Of a stretch of 64,000 nt of DNA, positions 24,477-37,993 are shown one piece after another (positions within the stretch are counted from its first letter, which is position 1; every line of letters begins with the position of its first letter). This DNA is from Panorpa germanica. Taxonomy: Eukaryota; Arthropoda; Insecta; Mecoptera; Panorpidae. The stretch covers positions 9,497,807 to 9,561,806 of the forward strand of contig OY783206.1 in assembly GCA_963678705.1 (NCBI GenBank), read 5' to 3'. Both the position numbers and the translations under genes were made by a program. The notes beneath the pieces were generated by a model that was not told where the DNA came from, did no database searches, and saw only the letters and a program-made list of their open reading frames with translations.

Positions 24477-27112
24477 GTAACTGTGACGCTGACGATACTA
24501 CAAAGGAAAATGAGAATGTCAGACTATGAGAAAAAACCATATAACATAGATATGATTATGAATATGCTAGTACTACTACTACTGCCATAGGATAAAATTG
24601 TTATCATAAACAAAATTTTACTCTATGTATATAACTATATGTAATATGTATATAATACACACACATGCAGAACAATTTTATTGTACATACTTTATTATTG
24701 AATCGAGAGTTTAGACAAAGTTATTTTTTTATTACTTTTTTTTTATAGGCAATGATATCAAAAAATTGTACTTTATATATATTTTTGAAAGTATTCCACG
24801 CTTGCGGTTACTTCAAAGCTGATGCTAAAGCCAATAACACTGATCGTCATTCAATATTCACAGAGCCGTCCTCTGTACTTCGCTTAATACTGCGAGAATT
24901 CGCCTGAATGATTTATATATAGTTTTATAGTGTAATATTTGAATGACAATATTTTATAAAACCCTTGTGTTTAGAACGCTTGGACATCACTGGTACACAT
25001 ATGATACATTATGTCTATCACAGACACGACACGACATACATTCTGCTTTTTTTATCAATCTAAAAATATTTATTTATATACAATCAATTCAATTGATGTT
25101 CCTCCTATTCCTTCCGACATAAGGGATAATATGGATGTTTATTACTAATAAAAAATATTGTATAATTCTGCAATTGTTTAAGAAATAAAATAGAAATAGT
25201 AAAAATATTTATGAATTGCTTTTAAAATAAATACTAGTTATGTTAACCAAGATGTATGACAACCCGATCAGGCCCTTATCAGGATTTTCCCGACATAGTC
25301 AGGTTTTCGTAAGGTTAGTCCGAACGGATAACCATAATCAAATAGATGGAATAGTCTTGACATTATCCTAACCAGGACTAACTCGACAGGGTCCTTGTCA
25401 GGACAAATCCGAATGGCATTCTAGTCAGGTCCTTGTGGTCCTGGAGATGCTTTCGTATAATGATAGTTCAAGCTCAATTCAAGAGAACTCTTTCATCTAT
25501 TAATAAATGTTAAGCAAGTTGACCTGATTAGGCTCTCTTCAGGCAGACGCGGTCTTAAGGGGCGGCAAGCGGGGCCTCGCATTCTCGCGCAACAACCCAA
25601 GTAGAAAAATTAATTACTATATATGTATTTGAATATCGCGCCTCGTTTTTTACTAATTCCACTAGAATCACTGCGTATATCTTTTAAGACACTCATGTGC
25701 ATTAGTTTTCATCATTAATATGTGTCGTCTTTGTGCTTGTTAACTTTTATAACACTTCCAATATAAAATTTTATTTCTCGTCAATTATCATCAAAAATAC
25801 TTACTTACAATTTACATAAATTATACAAAGAACAAGTGTCTCGCAAAGATCTGCCGCCTCGGGGCTTTGTAAAGATTTGCTGCCCGGGGCCTCGCAATGG
25901 CTAAGGCTGCTCAGACAACTGCGTTATATTCTCTACTAGAACCTTATTAGGCAAAAGTAAGGCATGCCTGACTCGGTTTAAAGATTCTCATTGTTTGAGC
26001 ATCCTTTTAGGTTTTATGTAATAGATTTCTATTTTATAAACACATGGTGTGTAGAATTTATAATATGTCTTTTATGAAACACTGTTCAACTAATTTGCAA
26101 TTCCATTCAAATTTTCTTTATACAAGCGATGCTATTTATTATATCTTCCTTCTTATAAATAAGTTATATAATCAGCAAAGTTTCCATCTATCTTCTTATA
26201 ATGAATTATTATAAATTCTCACATATACATTCATATAAATCCAAATAATATACCATACATACCCATACAGTAAACCAAGTTGCGTACATGTATTATAAAT
26301 GACTAATTCAAATTACATACCCATATGGTGGGGGTAGGTGGGAGTCTATGTACTGGTTAGCAGTATGCCTTACGCGATGCGATCCACATGTGTGAATAGG
26401 GACGAAAATGATGATTATGAAACCCACCAGTCACCACCCAATCCACCAACCCGTTTTAACTCCTGTGGGGGTAGTTTAGGGTAGGATGAAGTTATTAATA
26501 CGTCAAAGACAAACAAGAGCTTTAAATTGAGTGCTTAATTTTATATACATATATGTTTAAACGATTCAAAATTCGGATAGATAACTAAGTTGGAATGTGA
26601 CTCTCGAATACCGCATTAACTAGACGTACGAGCCTTGGATAATGTGATCTGTATCATTAATGAGTGGGTGGGTGTTTATGTTTCAAATGACAAAATATGC
26701 TAACAAAAATATCAACGACTGACTATGGTATATAACATTCCCCTTCAAATTGTTCCGAATATTATTATTTTGTGTGTTGTGTTGCCTTTATTAACAAAAT
26801 GATATTTAATTATGTACCAAAACATACAAATTGAAATACTGGAGTATTTTCACTTGTACGAGAATATTTCAATTATTAAATTTTGTATTGCTGATAGAAT
26901 GTTGGCGGGTTGGTGGGCGAACATGGTAAAAGTATTCATAATATTTTTTTAATATTAGTTAGGTAAATTTACTAGAAAAAATAGTGAATAGGACTGCAGT
27001 AATAGTAACCGCTAATGTGCAAAGTGTCACAATTTTGGAACTATCGGCCATTGATCAATTAAATACACAACACATTAAGTACGGCAGGTTGCGCCTAGTT
27101 TTCTACAACATT
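24477..27112. other. AT-rich stretch, diffuse repeats, no gene
   Basis: At 25262-25325 and 25374-25420 there are two diverged direct copies of a CAGGA...CGACA...GTC...TCCGAA pattern. At 25556-25580 and 25880-25900 there are two direct copies of GGGGCCTCGCA. No coding frame is supported. Confidence 0.4.
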
Positions 27113-27168
27113 TTTGTTCCCGGAAACCGGAAATTTAAAACTAAATTTCCTGGTATTCCCGGGAAGCA
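27113..27168. repeat. Imperfect palindrome
   Basis: TTCCCGGAAACCGGAAATTT pairs with the inverted TAAATTTCC...TTCCCGGGAA a few bases downstream. It would form a hairpin with a stem of about 22 bp and a few mismatches. It may be a very short foldback element; no function is inferred. Confidence 0.6.
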
Positions 27169-27379
27169 ATGAAAATCAATGTAATATTTCGGGAAATCTC
27201 GCCCGGAACCTTCTAGTTGTGTCTATATTTTCTTTACAATCACTTTGAAGATTTTTTTACGATTTTTGTAAGCATTACTGACTGTAAAGTTTTGTTTCAA
27301 TAGTATACCAAACAGACGCATCATCCAATAGATAAGTAAGACAAATATCTAGGCTCAAAATTTTTCAAAGGGCCAGAAT

Positions 27380-27485
27380 TTGGGAAATTGTGACTAGATA
27401 CAATTAATGTTCGCGAAAGCCTATTGTGACTGGATATAATTAATTTCAATGGAGCAATTGATTAGATACAATAGATTTTTTTACC
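27380..27485. repeat. Degenerate ~35-bp tandem repeat (3 copies)
   Basis: Three successive units carry ATTGTGACTAGATACAATTA, ATTGTGACTGGATATAATTA and ATTGATTAGATACAATAG, spaced about 35 bp apart. Confidence 0.6.
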
Positions 27486-30400
27486 AGATTTGAAAATAAA
27501 TTATTTATAAAATTCTTAAAAATGTTAAACTTAAAATGTAAAAAGAAAAATTTAGTTTATATGTAGGGGGTAGAGCTGATATCAAATATTATTTATGATA
27601 TGAGTGCCCTTTACTATTTTACGTAAATTTTGACATTACATTTGACGACATTACACATTGCTGAAAATATATTATTTATGAAATGAAACGTGCATTACAT
27701 TTTTGCATGGTTCGAATATAACAACAAATAAATAGAAAAATAAAATAAATTATGCAAACGTATTCTAACTTTAAATCACGTAACAAACAACCGGTAATGT
27801 AAAATAATTAAAATGAATATTAATAAATAATTTTTAATTTTTAAAAAGCTACAAAACTATTGCAAAATTATTTATTAGTTTTATTCGAAAATTATTATTT
27901 TAGCCACTACGTCATCAGCAACCCTGTTCGCAACAGTGTCACATTCACCCCAGGGTTTAAAATTCAGAAATATTATTTTTTACTATGGTTGAGTTTTTTT
28001 TTCACAAACTTTGTATTTTGCAATTTTTGTTTAATAACGTTCAAATATTTTTTGCTGCTTTCAGTTTAATCAAAATTAAAATTGAACAAAAATGTGAGGT
28101 TTTCTATCAATGATTAATTTGAAAATATACGGGCATACCTTATGGACAAGTATATATATATGTATACACAATATTAAGTGATCTATATGAAACATTATTA
28201 TTAAATAATGAAATTAATTTTGTTTGGCATTAAGAAACTGAATTAAGGAATTAAGGGATAACATGTATCAAAGTCACATTACATAAAAAAAATATACTTT
28301 GTTATAAATTTGTGTTTTCTGACGTAATTTAAAAATTTTATACAAGATTATACGATGTTACTTATTAAACCAATATATTAGTAAAAGATTTTAATTTTTT
28401 TGCAATTACTTAATGAAAATTTAAGAAAATTATGTTAAACTTCATTAAATAATAAAACATAACGTTAGGTAAAAAGAATTACATCTCGCTTATATAAAAT
28501 TACATGTATTTAAGGTAATAGCCATGTTTTGTCGTTAGCGGGAACAAATTTAATTTAAGTTTTTTTATGTAGTAAAACCAATTATTTTTATGATATTTTT
28601 AAATTATTAAGAAACCCAGGTAGCACCTTTTGCAATAGCAACAACATATTAATATCATCAAATTGCATTTTTTTTTTCAAATATATTATTTCCAGTAATT
28701 GTTTCTGTTATTAATTATATAATATTAATTCATATAATATTTAATAGTATTACCTTTCTTTTCAATCAAATCAGGATCATCAATGATATCGTCCTTGTCA
28801 CGGCACAGACACTACACAATATTTTTACAAACGAGTGTTTCTTTCAATTATGTGGTGAGCATCTAAATAGTTATTTATTTTCCAAAACACATGCTATTAA
28901 TCATTTGTCAATAAAGATAACATTAAAAAACTTTTTCTCACAAGTTTGTCCATATAATTATAGCGGTAATGTTCAATATCAAAGTGCGTAAAGTATATCT
29001 ATCAACACTTGTAGTTAGCTTAAATGTATATTATTATATTTAATTATAATTAACCACTAGGTCACGATATCGTAAGCTAATTATATACTAATGTTGTAAG
29101 AGATTTTATTGATAACTCTTAATTTTAACAAGACGACACCACATAAAACACAGTACCATTAAAAGTATATTTTTATTAATAAATTTACACAGATATTTTT
29201 GTATGTTATTGACACAATTACATTCACTAAAATAATCTACGATTCATTAAACATTTTGATAATTTACTAACTACTCGTAAATCCTTCTTTGTAATTTGTT
29301 TTATTCATGAATTTCAATTCAATTAATACCAATATTTACGAAATACGTGCATTTAAATATATTCCCGGTTTTTCTCGCTCCTTCATCAAGCTCTTTCCGG
29401 TACAAAGCCCGAAGTGGAACTGAAGCGAACTTCGTAGCGGAGCAAGTTTATCCGGCAACGGGTTGCTTTTTAATGTGCTCGTCAGTCGTCGGTTCCAACT
29501 CCAGCTCCGGGGTGGGTAGAAACAGAAATGACTGAAATATTCTTCATGGAAGGGATGAAATAGGGATGAATAAAGTGGGAGGTATACAGACGCATGCTCA
29601 GTTTGATATTATTTTTGTTTTATAAAAACTATTATATTAAATCTTATAAACTGATAGTTTTGTTATTACAACTATATTTATATTAGAAGCGCATATATTT
29701 TCTAGTTCACAAATATTTAATAATTTAAAACCACTCCATTTTAATTTTAACTGATTATTCTAATATTTAAAAACGTTTCCTTTAGTTTCTTATAGTGAAT
29801 TTTTAGAATTATTTAGATAAAGAAACCACAAAGAAATCGACATGCGATGTTACAAACAAATCTCAAAATATTTTATACTGTAATTTTAAATACATGTCTA
29901 ACATGATTTTCTTGTCAAATTCTTTACGTAATATTTACATTTTGTGTTCAGCCGGTATCTTATGACCTTAGAAGATTCTCTCTCCTAATACTTTGACATT
30001 CTTAGTTCAATTTCATTTAGTTTTATAAGACCGCAACATTTAATAAAAACAATTCAAGAACTTAAAGATGTCTAAAGGTAAGTGTCTAAAAATCATCACG
30101 TATCTTATCGTACCTGTTTCCAAAAAGATGGCAAACTTAAAGTTTATCAATCTCAATGTCCAGTAAACTGTAAGAGTATTCAAACTGGAGGAAGATCGGT
30201 TAGGTCAGAAACTTTTGGCCTACCTTGTACCATCAGCAACACAGACAGTTGCTTGATAGCATGCCAAGAAAAATTCTAAGAAAAATAATAAATAGCTTGA
30301 AGTATTTTCAAATAATTCTTTGAATCGTATATTCAAATATCTTCTTCACGTTCTTTCTAAGTAAAAAATATTAAAGGTACAGAAATTTCTTTGAATAAAA

Positions 30401-32060
30401 TCAAATCTATTTCAATTACTACGTTATGTGCTTTGTCAACCTCCATCTACAGATGTTTTAATTACTACTTAAACATATTCTACGAAATTTGTTGCTTTAG
30501 CAACTTAATGATAAGAATTTCGTACGCAGTTAGTCCTTACCTACCTTCTCCTTTCCTCCTCTTACCTTTCCTTTGATTTACTGTCCAAAAAGTACTGTAG
30601 AACCAAACATTATTTCGCTACTAGGTATAACAGGTTTGGTCGCTTTGTAGCTTCAATGTAACGGTCAGTATGGTGCCGTTTTCATTTCAACACAGAGTCT
30701 GTTAAATATTTAGATAGCGTAATTTACTAAATATAACCAACATCCGACAACCAACAACAACAACAACACAGGTTTTAATCGGATTACATAGGACCATTTT
30801 AAATTATTTTAATTGATGGGATTTTTATCATCTACCTTCTGTAATTATAATGAATTAATACTTTTCAACGTTGATTGGATGTGATGCTAGCCTGTTTAAC
30901 ATTCCACATTAAAACATGATAAAAATCATTGGATATAATTTGATTAATTAATTACATTTGTGGTGTAGAATAAAATATAATTTATTAGGTTTTAATTCTA
31001 CAGTGATCCCATCACTATTGTTGTGTCTCTAAATTTATTTATTATCATGCGGTCTTATAATACCAAATGAAATTTAACTATGAATGTCAAGGTCTTAGGA
31101 GAGAGAATATCATATTCATGTTTTTATAGATAAAAAAACCTCGGTTGTAAGAAAAACCTTTTTTGAAAGGATAATTGAAAAATGCGCTCAAGAATATTAT
31201 TAACAAAACAGCTGCTATGGCGTATGTTCATTAGTGAAACATTTCCGAAAAATGAAAATGAGTTGAATATGCAGTTATATATAAAACTGTACGCTCTATC
31301 TAAGTCAATACTTAGATAACTAATAAATGCAACCAAATAAAATTATAATACTCGTACAGATAAACTTATCGAATACCGCTGGAATACTTACAACTATAAT
31401 ATTATTTTCTTTGATATCTTAAATCTCAATATTCGAAGATGTCTCACTAATGAACAGGATAATACATGTAAATATCTATCTAATTGTTAATTAGATATTA
31501 AATTACTTTTGCTATCCATAATAGCAAGGTTACGAAACAAACAAATCAGGTATACTCATACATATTTACTTTGGTTTACCATTTTAATTTTTGCTATATC
31601 GAGGGCCTGATGAAAAAGGCATCCTCCATGTGTGCAACTGGATTTTGGGCACAAAAAAAAGATAGCAGGCCGATTTGTCACCTTGACTAGTACATTATTG
31701 TATTTACTAGGAATCGCCCCTTTTAAGCATAGGCACGTGCGTAGGGACCCGCACCACTAAGAAACTGAAATGTTTGCGAAATTATTATACGCAAGTTAAG
31801 ACAATTGCCACCGACGATTACTGCACTGTGTGCCATATTAATATTTCAACTAATTTTGTTTATGTGTTGTTTCGTAGATCGTAGCAAAAAGGAGTTCTGA
31901 TTCGGTTCTGCAGTAGTCTTAATATACATTTTGATTTCCGTTGATGAAGAATGTTTTTAATAAATACATGATGTCTATTTAATCATGATTTATCATCAAC
32001 ATTATCGCCTTGCATACATATTTTTTTTTTTATTTTCTAATTTTTTAATTTTTTATCTTT
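27486..32060. other. Very AT-rich stretch with one GC-richer island
   Basis: Extremely AT-rich from 27486 to 29340. A GC-richer island lies at about 29380-29530. A cysteine-dense frame lies at 30082-30279, discussed under findings. No gene is firmly supported. Confidence 0.4.
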
Positions 32061-32115
32061 TTTTCTGGGTTTGGTTGTTATCAGTTAAATTGATTATGTA
32101 CTTTTCCTGAGAACC
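32061..32115 (+). mobile_element. SINE family, short fragment
   Basis: TTCTGGGTTTGGTTGTTATC and AGTTAAATTGATTATGTA match the central part of the SINE copy at 60395-60545. Both ends are missing. Confidence 0.45.
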
Positions 32116-34904
32116 ATCAGCCTCCAATTATTTAAAAATAGTTATTGTATAATATAGTCACTTTTTTGAAAATGCTTCGCTAGTGTTTTGTTTTAGGCAA
32201 GTAGAGCCATCTATTGACGTAATTATTCCTAATCAAAACAATAAAACAGTTTAAGCAAATTGCAAACAAAGAGAGCAAACGAAACCATCCAAGGTTTAGA
32301 ATTAAGAGACAATGCGCTTGAAAAATAACATGAAAGCATGGAAGCCTCGGTGACCGACACCATTGTGGATTGATTGGCTATTGTTTCGTTTAATGGTATA
32401 TTTGTAATAAATAATGTGTATTTAAGGTTTATTTTACATAACAAAGTGTCCTATCCTCAGTGGCATACCGAAACTAATGAGAGCCTGTTGCGGTACTACA
32501 ATTGCCCTTCAGCCTATCTGAAATTGCATTTTTACTTTAGCTCTCACGCAAAAACAATTGAATCTTATCATAATTAAAATTTGATAATTTAATTTTCTAG
32601 ACATCATTGAACATATTTGAGTTTTTGTTGGCCTATGACTTTGCGGAGTCTGTGGTGGACAGCGAGTCCATATACTACGTTTTGTGACCAATTTTATCAC
32701 CTTTCATCTTAAATAATTCAACCTTATAATACAACCAATTGTAAAATACTCTCTTTATATTTCACTTTCATTTTAAGAAATACCAATTTTAAATTTCTTC
32801 TCTTAAATAATTAACTAAAAAAGTTATTTTTTCTTCTATTTCATAAAATATTCTATACATTAATCAAACAATCGATTCGGATTAAATACATAATATTTTT
32901 AATTACTGTTCGTGATTTCCACGTTGTCTATGTTTTAGTTTATTAGTATAATTATTCCACCCACACAAACGTTAGCACTCTGCCTCCCATTTGACCTACC
33001 TCTCCTATCCCCCTTCCTATTTCCTAACCCAATTTATCTTCACGGATATACACGGGTTAGCTATACACACAAATAGGAATATACATTTTCTTTGTTTGTT
33101 TTTCATGAAACCTTTTTGGCTTAATTGTATTTGTGTTAGTAACGAATTACTCTTTGTAGCATTTCTGTATCGAAATCATTTTGAACAACGAATTTACAGC
33201 ATCCATAAAAATCGTCTGGTGAAATAGATTTAACAGGTGAAACACAAGGTGTGCAGCAGCCGTGAGACGAAAGAACCAACGCAACAAAACAAGATTATCG
33301 AGATTAAGGACGTTGTCGGGCTAAATTATAAGTGGTTATACAAAAGTGGAGGAATTAACATCTAAGTAAACAAAAGATTTGATTTTAAATATATTTGTAT
33401 AAAATTATTAAAATCTCCTGTTTTTCGATCCTTCATCCACAGATTGTGTTTTGACTAGTTCTCTTGCGGATTTTTCATATTTTCAAGTATATTTATAAAT
33501 ATTTTCCTGCCCATTTCCACGTATGCTTCTTTTTCCACCACATTATTGCATTGGGATTTGATTTGTAATGCTTGTTAAAAAACGTTGTTGTTTTATTTTT
33601 TTTATTTCTATTTTTTTATTCTACCTTCATAAGTCGATATATCTGGAGTGTTGGCAATTGACGATACAAGAATATGTGTATGTGTGGCGTAAAAAAGAAG
33701 TGGAAAGGGATAAAAATACTCACAATCCCCTCAAAACCATCCCTAATGTATAACCTCACTCCTAAAATGTCTGTGTATGTAGAAAATCGTGTTGGAGGGT
33801 TTTGTGAAATATTATAAAAAAATGTATATTGAAAATATTTTATGTTTAAATTGAGTTTTTTATAAAACAAATCTGAGAGCAAGAGCTTGGGGTTCAACAG
33901 ATAAGCAGTTGTTTTTTTTTAATTTCTTAAGAATCAAATTTAAGCTTTTTACAACTAATACAAAATAAAAATATTGAAAAAATTCCAAAAATAATATCTA
34001 AAATATAACTTGAATATTAATTATAAATAGTTTTATAAATTTTTACATATAAATTAGTTCTTTCAACGTTTAATTCAAAATTTGAATTTATAGCTTTTTG
34101 ATTTCAGGTTCAACTTTAAGAACATTTAATGTATTTACAGTCTTCCTCTGTTGGATTAAGTTAGAATATTAAGTTTGTCACCAGCCTACTCAAAGTTATA
34201 ACGTTTCAAGTGACATCTGTCAGAATATAAATATATTTTAAAATGGTTGATATTTCCGCTAAGTAATATTATAATATCAGAAGTGGGAAGGAGAATCCTT
34301 AAAAGAAATGAATGAAAATGACAAAAGTGATATTAGACAGGCACTTAGCAGATCACTTCATTATTCTCCTTCTTCTTCTTCTTTAAAATTAACGGTATTA
34401 TATAATTAGGTTTGTATAATAGACGTCTTAAATAAGTGGTCTCATTCTATTAAACTTTTTGTTTTAAAGAGAAGTTTATCAATTTCATCTCAACGTTGTT
34501 ATTACTATTGAGAAAACTACGAGTAAAGCGTTCTCTTAAGTTTGTTTAAGTAAAATAAAAGAATTTCGTATTCTAGATGTTTTAATGAATAGGAAAAACT
34601 ATTGTCTTACAATTTTATTGTTGGAAAATTAAATTTATTCGAAAAATCATTGGAACGGATTTTTGTCGCTGCTTGTTACTTTCCTGATATAACAAAATTA
34701 TATGCAACAATTTCGGATGGTTAATTTCTACCTTTACTGTTAAATACGAACGCTAGAACAATTCTAACATCCTACTAAACACAAAACATCGGTTTTCCTT
34801 ACCTTAAATTCATGTAACATTTTAGTTACACGTAACATAGTCATATATAATCTAATAAGGTCTTAACCACCATTTTTTAAATACTTTACAATCCTTTAAT
34901 CTTT
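32116..34904. other. AT-rich stretch, no gene seen
   Basis: No supportable frame or repeat. GC content rises briefly near 33240-33320 without splice signals I can defend. Confidence 0.4.
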
Positions 34905-34917
34905 AAAAGGGTCTTCC

Positions 34918-35089
34918 CTTATATTGATTATGGTCATACATAATCATACAGTTATTAGGCAGTGGTGTAGCCCACATATATGAGGCCACGACACCATAAA
35001 TACTGCCAACATTGAAGGAGGTCGTCGGTGATAGGACTCAGCATCGGAAATAGGCCGACGTTAAATAAATTAAATAAAAAAAAAAAAAT
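34918..35089 (+). mobile_element. SINE family, copy with 13-bp target duplication
   Basis: Bracketed by a perfect direct repeat AAAAGGGTCTTCC (34905-34917 and 35090-35102), which fixes the insertion boundaries. The insert starts inside the family's body (TTGATTATGG...) and so is 5'-truncated. It runs through GGCAGTGGTGTAGCCCACAT and CATCGGAAATAGGCCGACG and ends in a TAAATAAATTAAATAAA/poly(A) tail. This proves retrotransposition for the family and defines its 3' end. Confidence 0.85.
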
Positions 35090-35102
35090 AAAAGGGTCTT
35101 CC

Positions 35103-37430
35103 AATATTTTTTAATGCTTGGAAAGGTTTTGTTAAGAAGTTTTATTTTCCTAATGTGAAAACCGGTCATTTTACGATTGTAACAACAATAAAATAAATTA
35201 CAAAATGTTATGTGTATAGAATTTAAAAAAGGATTGAGAAAAACGAAATGAGTCCAATTGTAGTATATAAGTCGAAATCAAAAAACATTACCACAATGCT
35301 GTAATTACTAGGGATTGAAGCAAGTTACATAGTTAACACAAATTAGTAGTTCATCTAATAAAATCACATATGCAGTAGCTAACAAAACAACAGCTTCTTC
35401 TTATAACCACACTTACAAGACAAGACAAATTTACAAGAAATCATTTGATAACCATTGTATACGCGCTGTGCGCGGGTTAATTTTTAGTGCTGTCAATAAT
35501 AAATTAATTAGCACTTATTGCTGGTTTATTTTGTAATCTTGTTCTACGTTCTGTTGTTTACGGCATTTACGTATATCTAACGTCCATTTAGTGGTGCGCC
35601 CTGCTACACCATCCGCAACGGACAGAGATCAGTTCATCTCACGAATTCCTTTAATATGATACCAGATAGATATCCTATTTAAAATTAACAATAGTTCCAA
35701 AGACAAATAAAAATCTAACCCTAAAAAAATATTATATAAATCAAATAGTTATTTCTATTAGGATTCACATTTCTTTTAAATATTACTTGCAATCCTTAAT
35801 AAAAAATAGGTTTATATTTATCATTCAACTAAACAATAATTATGATAATATTAAAAAGTTATATATAATTAATTATTAATCAGTAATCCTTCCACATGTA
35901 TTAGGTAATATTTGTTATGTTAGATATACATAACTGAGTATACATTTTTATTGACTGTATTGGAACCTCTTGCTTCTTATTAATATAAGTTAAATCTACT
36001 GAAACATAAAGTTTGAAAACTTTGATGAACCGATTTAAATATTTATTTATAAATAATGGATGTTGTTAAAAGTAAATTCAAACTTTTGGTAAAATATAAT
36101 TTGATAGGTAAAAATATACCTTGAATTCTATAGTGTTATTGATGGTTCTTAGGACCGCTTAATGCCCTAAGGGTCCGTTTAATGATTTATTTTATTTACT
36201 ACTTGCTAAAAGTACTTAAATATTTTATAATTACCACAGAAATTTTTTAGAAACATTTAAAAACTGCAACCCAAATTATTCTTTCATATTTTTTCCATAA
36301 TTGATATTTGACTTATTGCGAATTCATCTCCAGAACACGTATAAAGGGATATAAATATTTCGATAAATATCGTTAGAACATTGTAATATTTTTCTTATTG
36401 GAAATATAGTAATACTTAGTCAAAAAGATTTAAATAGATAAACATTATTACTATTTAATTCAGAAAAGTCAGTTTAATGTTCTATATGTGGTATTATAAA
36501 TTTAAAAGAAATTGTTCGTTGAAAAATGATGTCATGAGTATTTAAGTAATGTAAATAGTTACAAACAAAAAGAATGCAAAAAGTAATAACGATATACCAC
36601 ACGAATACACAAGTAACCTACAAATACTTCTAGAAGTATACTCTTAAGCCTTCAATTACTCTTTCTCTTTTCAATTTCTGTTATACTTTAAGTTTGTATC
36701 TCTAAATATGTCTACAATTCTTTAAGTACTATATAATACAAATATGATGACTTTGGTATTTACTAGGCTCGGTTGCTTGCTTACGATGCATTTAATACAA
36801 TACAAGAGGGTGGACGGCCCTCTTTTTGATAGGGGCGCGGTTGTATACATTATGACATGGTACTAGCTACGAGCACAGCCTCCCTTTTATTACTTTGATT
36901 TCGTCTTGACTTTCATTCATTATTTACAAGTACTTGATGGTGATGGGAGACGATCGACGGGTGACGGCCGACGGCACGTGTCCCGACTTATTATATTGGT
37001 TTTATGTAATTCCTTAATAATTGATATACTCTTATAAACAGCATCGCTCAATATTTCTATGGACTCTTACATGTTTTATGAAAAATTCTTATTTAATACA
37101 GATTTGGGTTAATAATTGTTTTTAAAGTAAACTCAATATTTCTATAGTGTAACGAAGTCAACAGTCGTCGCCCTGTGGAATCTGGCACTGTTGTTATTAA
37201 CTGATTGTAAGTCAGTTAGGACCAGTTTTAAAAGAAACAAAAAACTTTATTTTAATTTAATATTTATTTTTAAAATTTATTTTTGTTGCAATTTAAATTG
37301 TTATCTGGGCAACCTGTGAATTCTGATTGAATTAAATGTGGTTTGTTCTTGATGGAGACAAAGCGTTTTAGAAAGAGCGAGATGATAATATAACACGCGA
37401 TTCTACTTAGAATAGCTATACGAGATACAA
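35103..37430. other. AT-rich stretch, no gene seen
   Basis: A GC-richer patch at 36945-36985 contains CACGTG. A G/C hairpin followed by T's near 36808-36832 looks like a bacterial terminator but has no meaning here. No gene. Confidence 0.4.
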
Positions 37431-37993
37431 TTAGGGCGTCCGCACACGACGCGACTGGTGGCAAACCTTAGCCCCGAATTTACCCGAAGCGAATGTGAGT
37501 ACAACTGTTGTTAGTGAGAGATCGAACGTGTATGCGACTGAGATAAAACACGAGGATAAAACACGAGGAGAGGCTGATTGTAAACTAAACACGAATCGAA
37601 GTTTTCAACGAAAACGAGCACGAGCCATGTCGAGCCGTGTATCGTGACTCTATAGAATTTTTAACAATAGCATAATAGTGGATTTTATTGTGTCGAATTT
37701 ATGTGTATGTGTATTTAAATACTTTTCAATAGTATTCGTACACATCTCTGTTGTTGATGTCATTATCAAAGGCATGCAACCAAGGATGCCCTGCGACCGA
37801 GAAATAGACTCGCTGCAAACGTCCTCAAAACCAGTTTGAAATCAGTTTAGTTACGTTCGTGCCGTGTGTTTTATCTCACTCGTATACACGTTCGTTCTCT
37901 TACTAACAACATAGTTGCATTCTCATTCGGTTCGGACAGATTCAGGGCTAAGGTTTGCAACCAGCCGCCCCGTCTGCGGAAACCGGCGCTAGT
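37431..37993. mobile_element. ~560-bp element with >100-bp inverted repeats
   Basis: The left arm contains GGTGGCAAACCTTAGCCC, CGAACGTGTATGCGA and GAGATAAAACACG. The right arm contains the same words inverted (GGTTGCAAACCTTAGCCC, CGAACGTGTATACGA, GAGATAAAACACA), for well over 100 bp. The outer edges are GC-rich (GGGCGTCCGCACACGACGCG on the left, GCCGGTTTCCGCAGACGGGG read inward from the right), and TA lies at each edge. No coding frame fills the interior, so this is a non-autonomous element of undetermined superfamily. Confidence 0.7.

Noticed and set aside
36808-36835. G/C hairpin followed by T's, like a bacterial terminator
   Set aside because: The window is eukaryotic; no operon context, so the resemblance is not meaningful.
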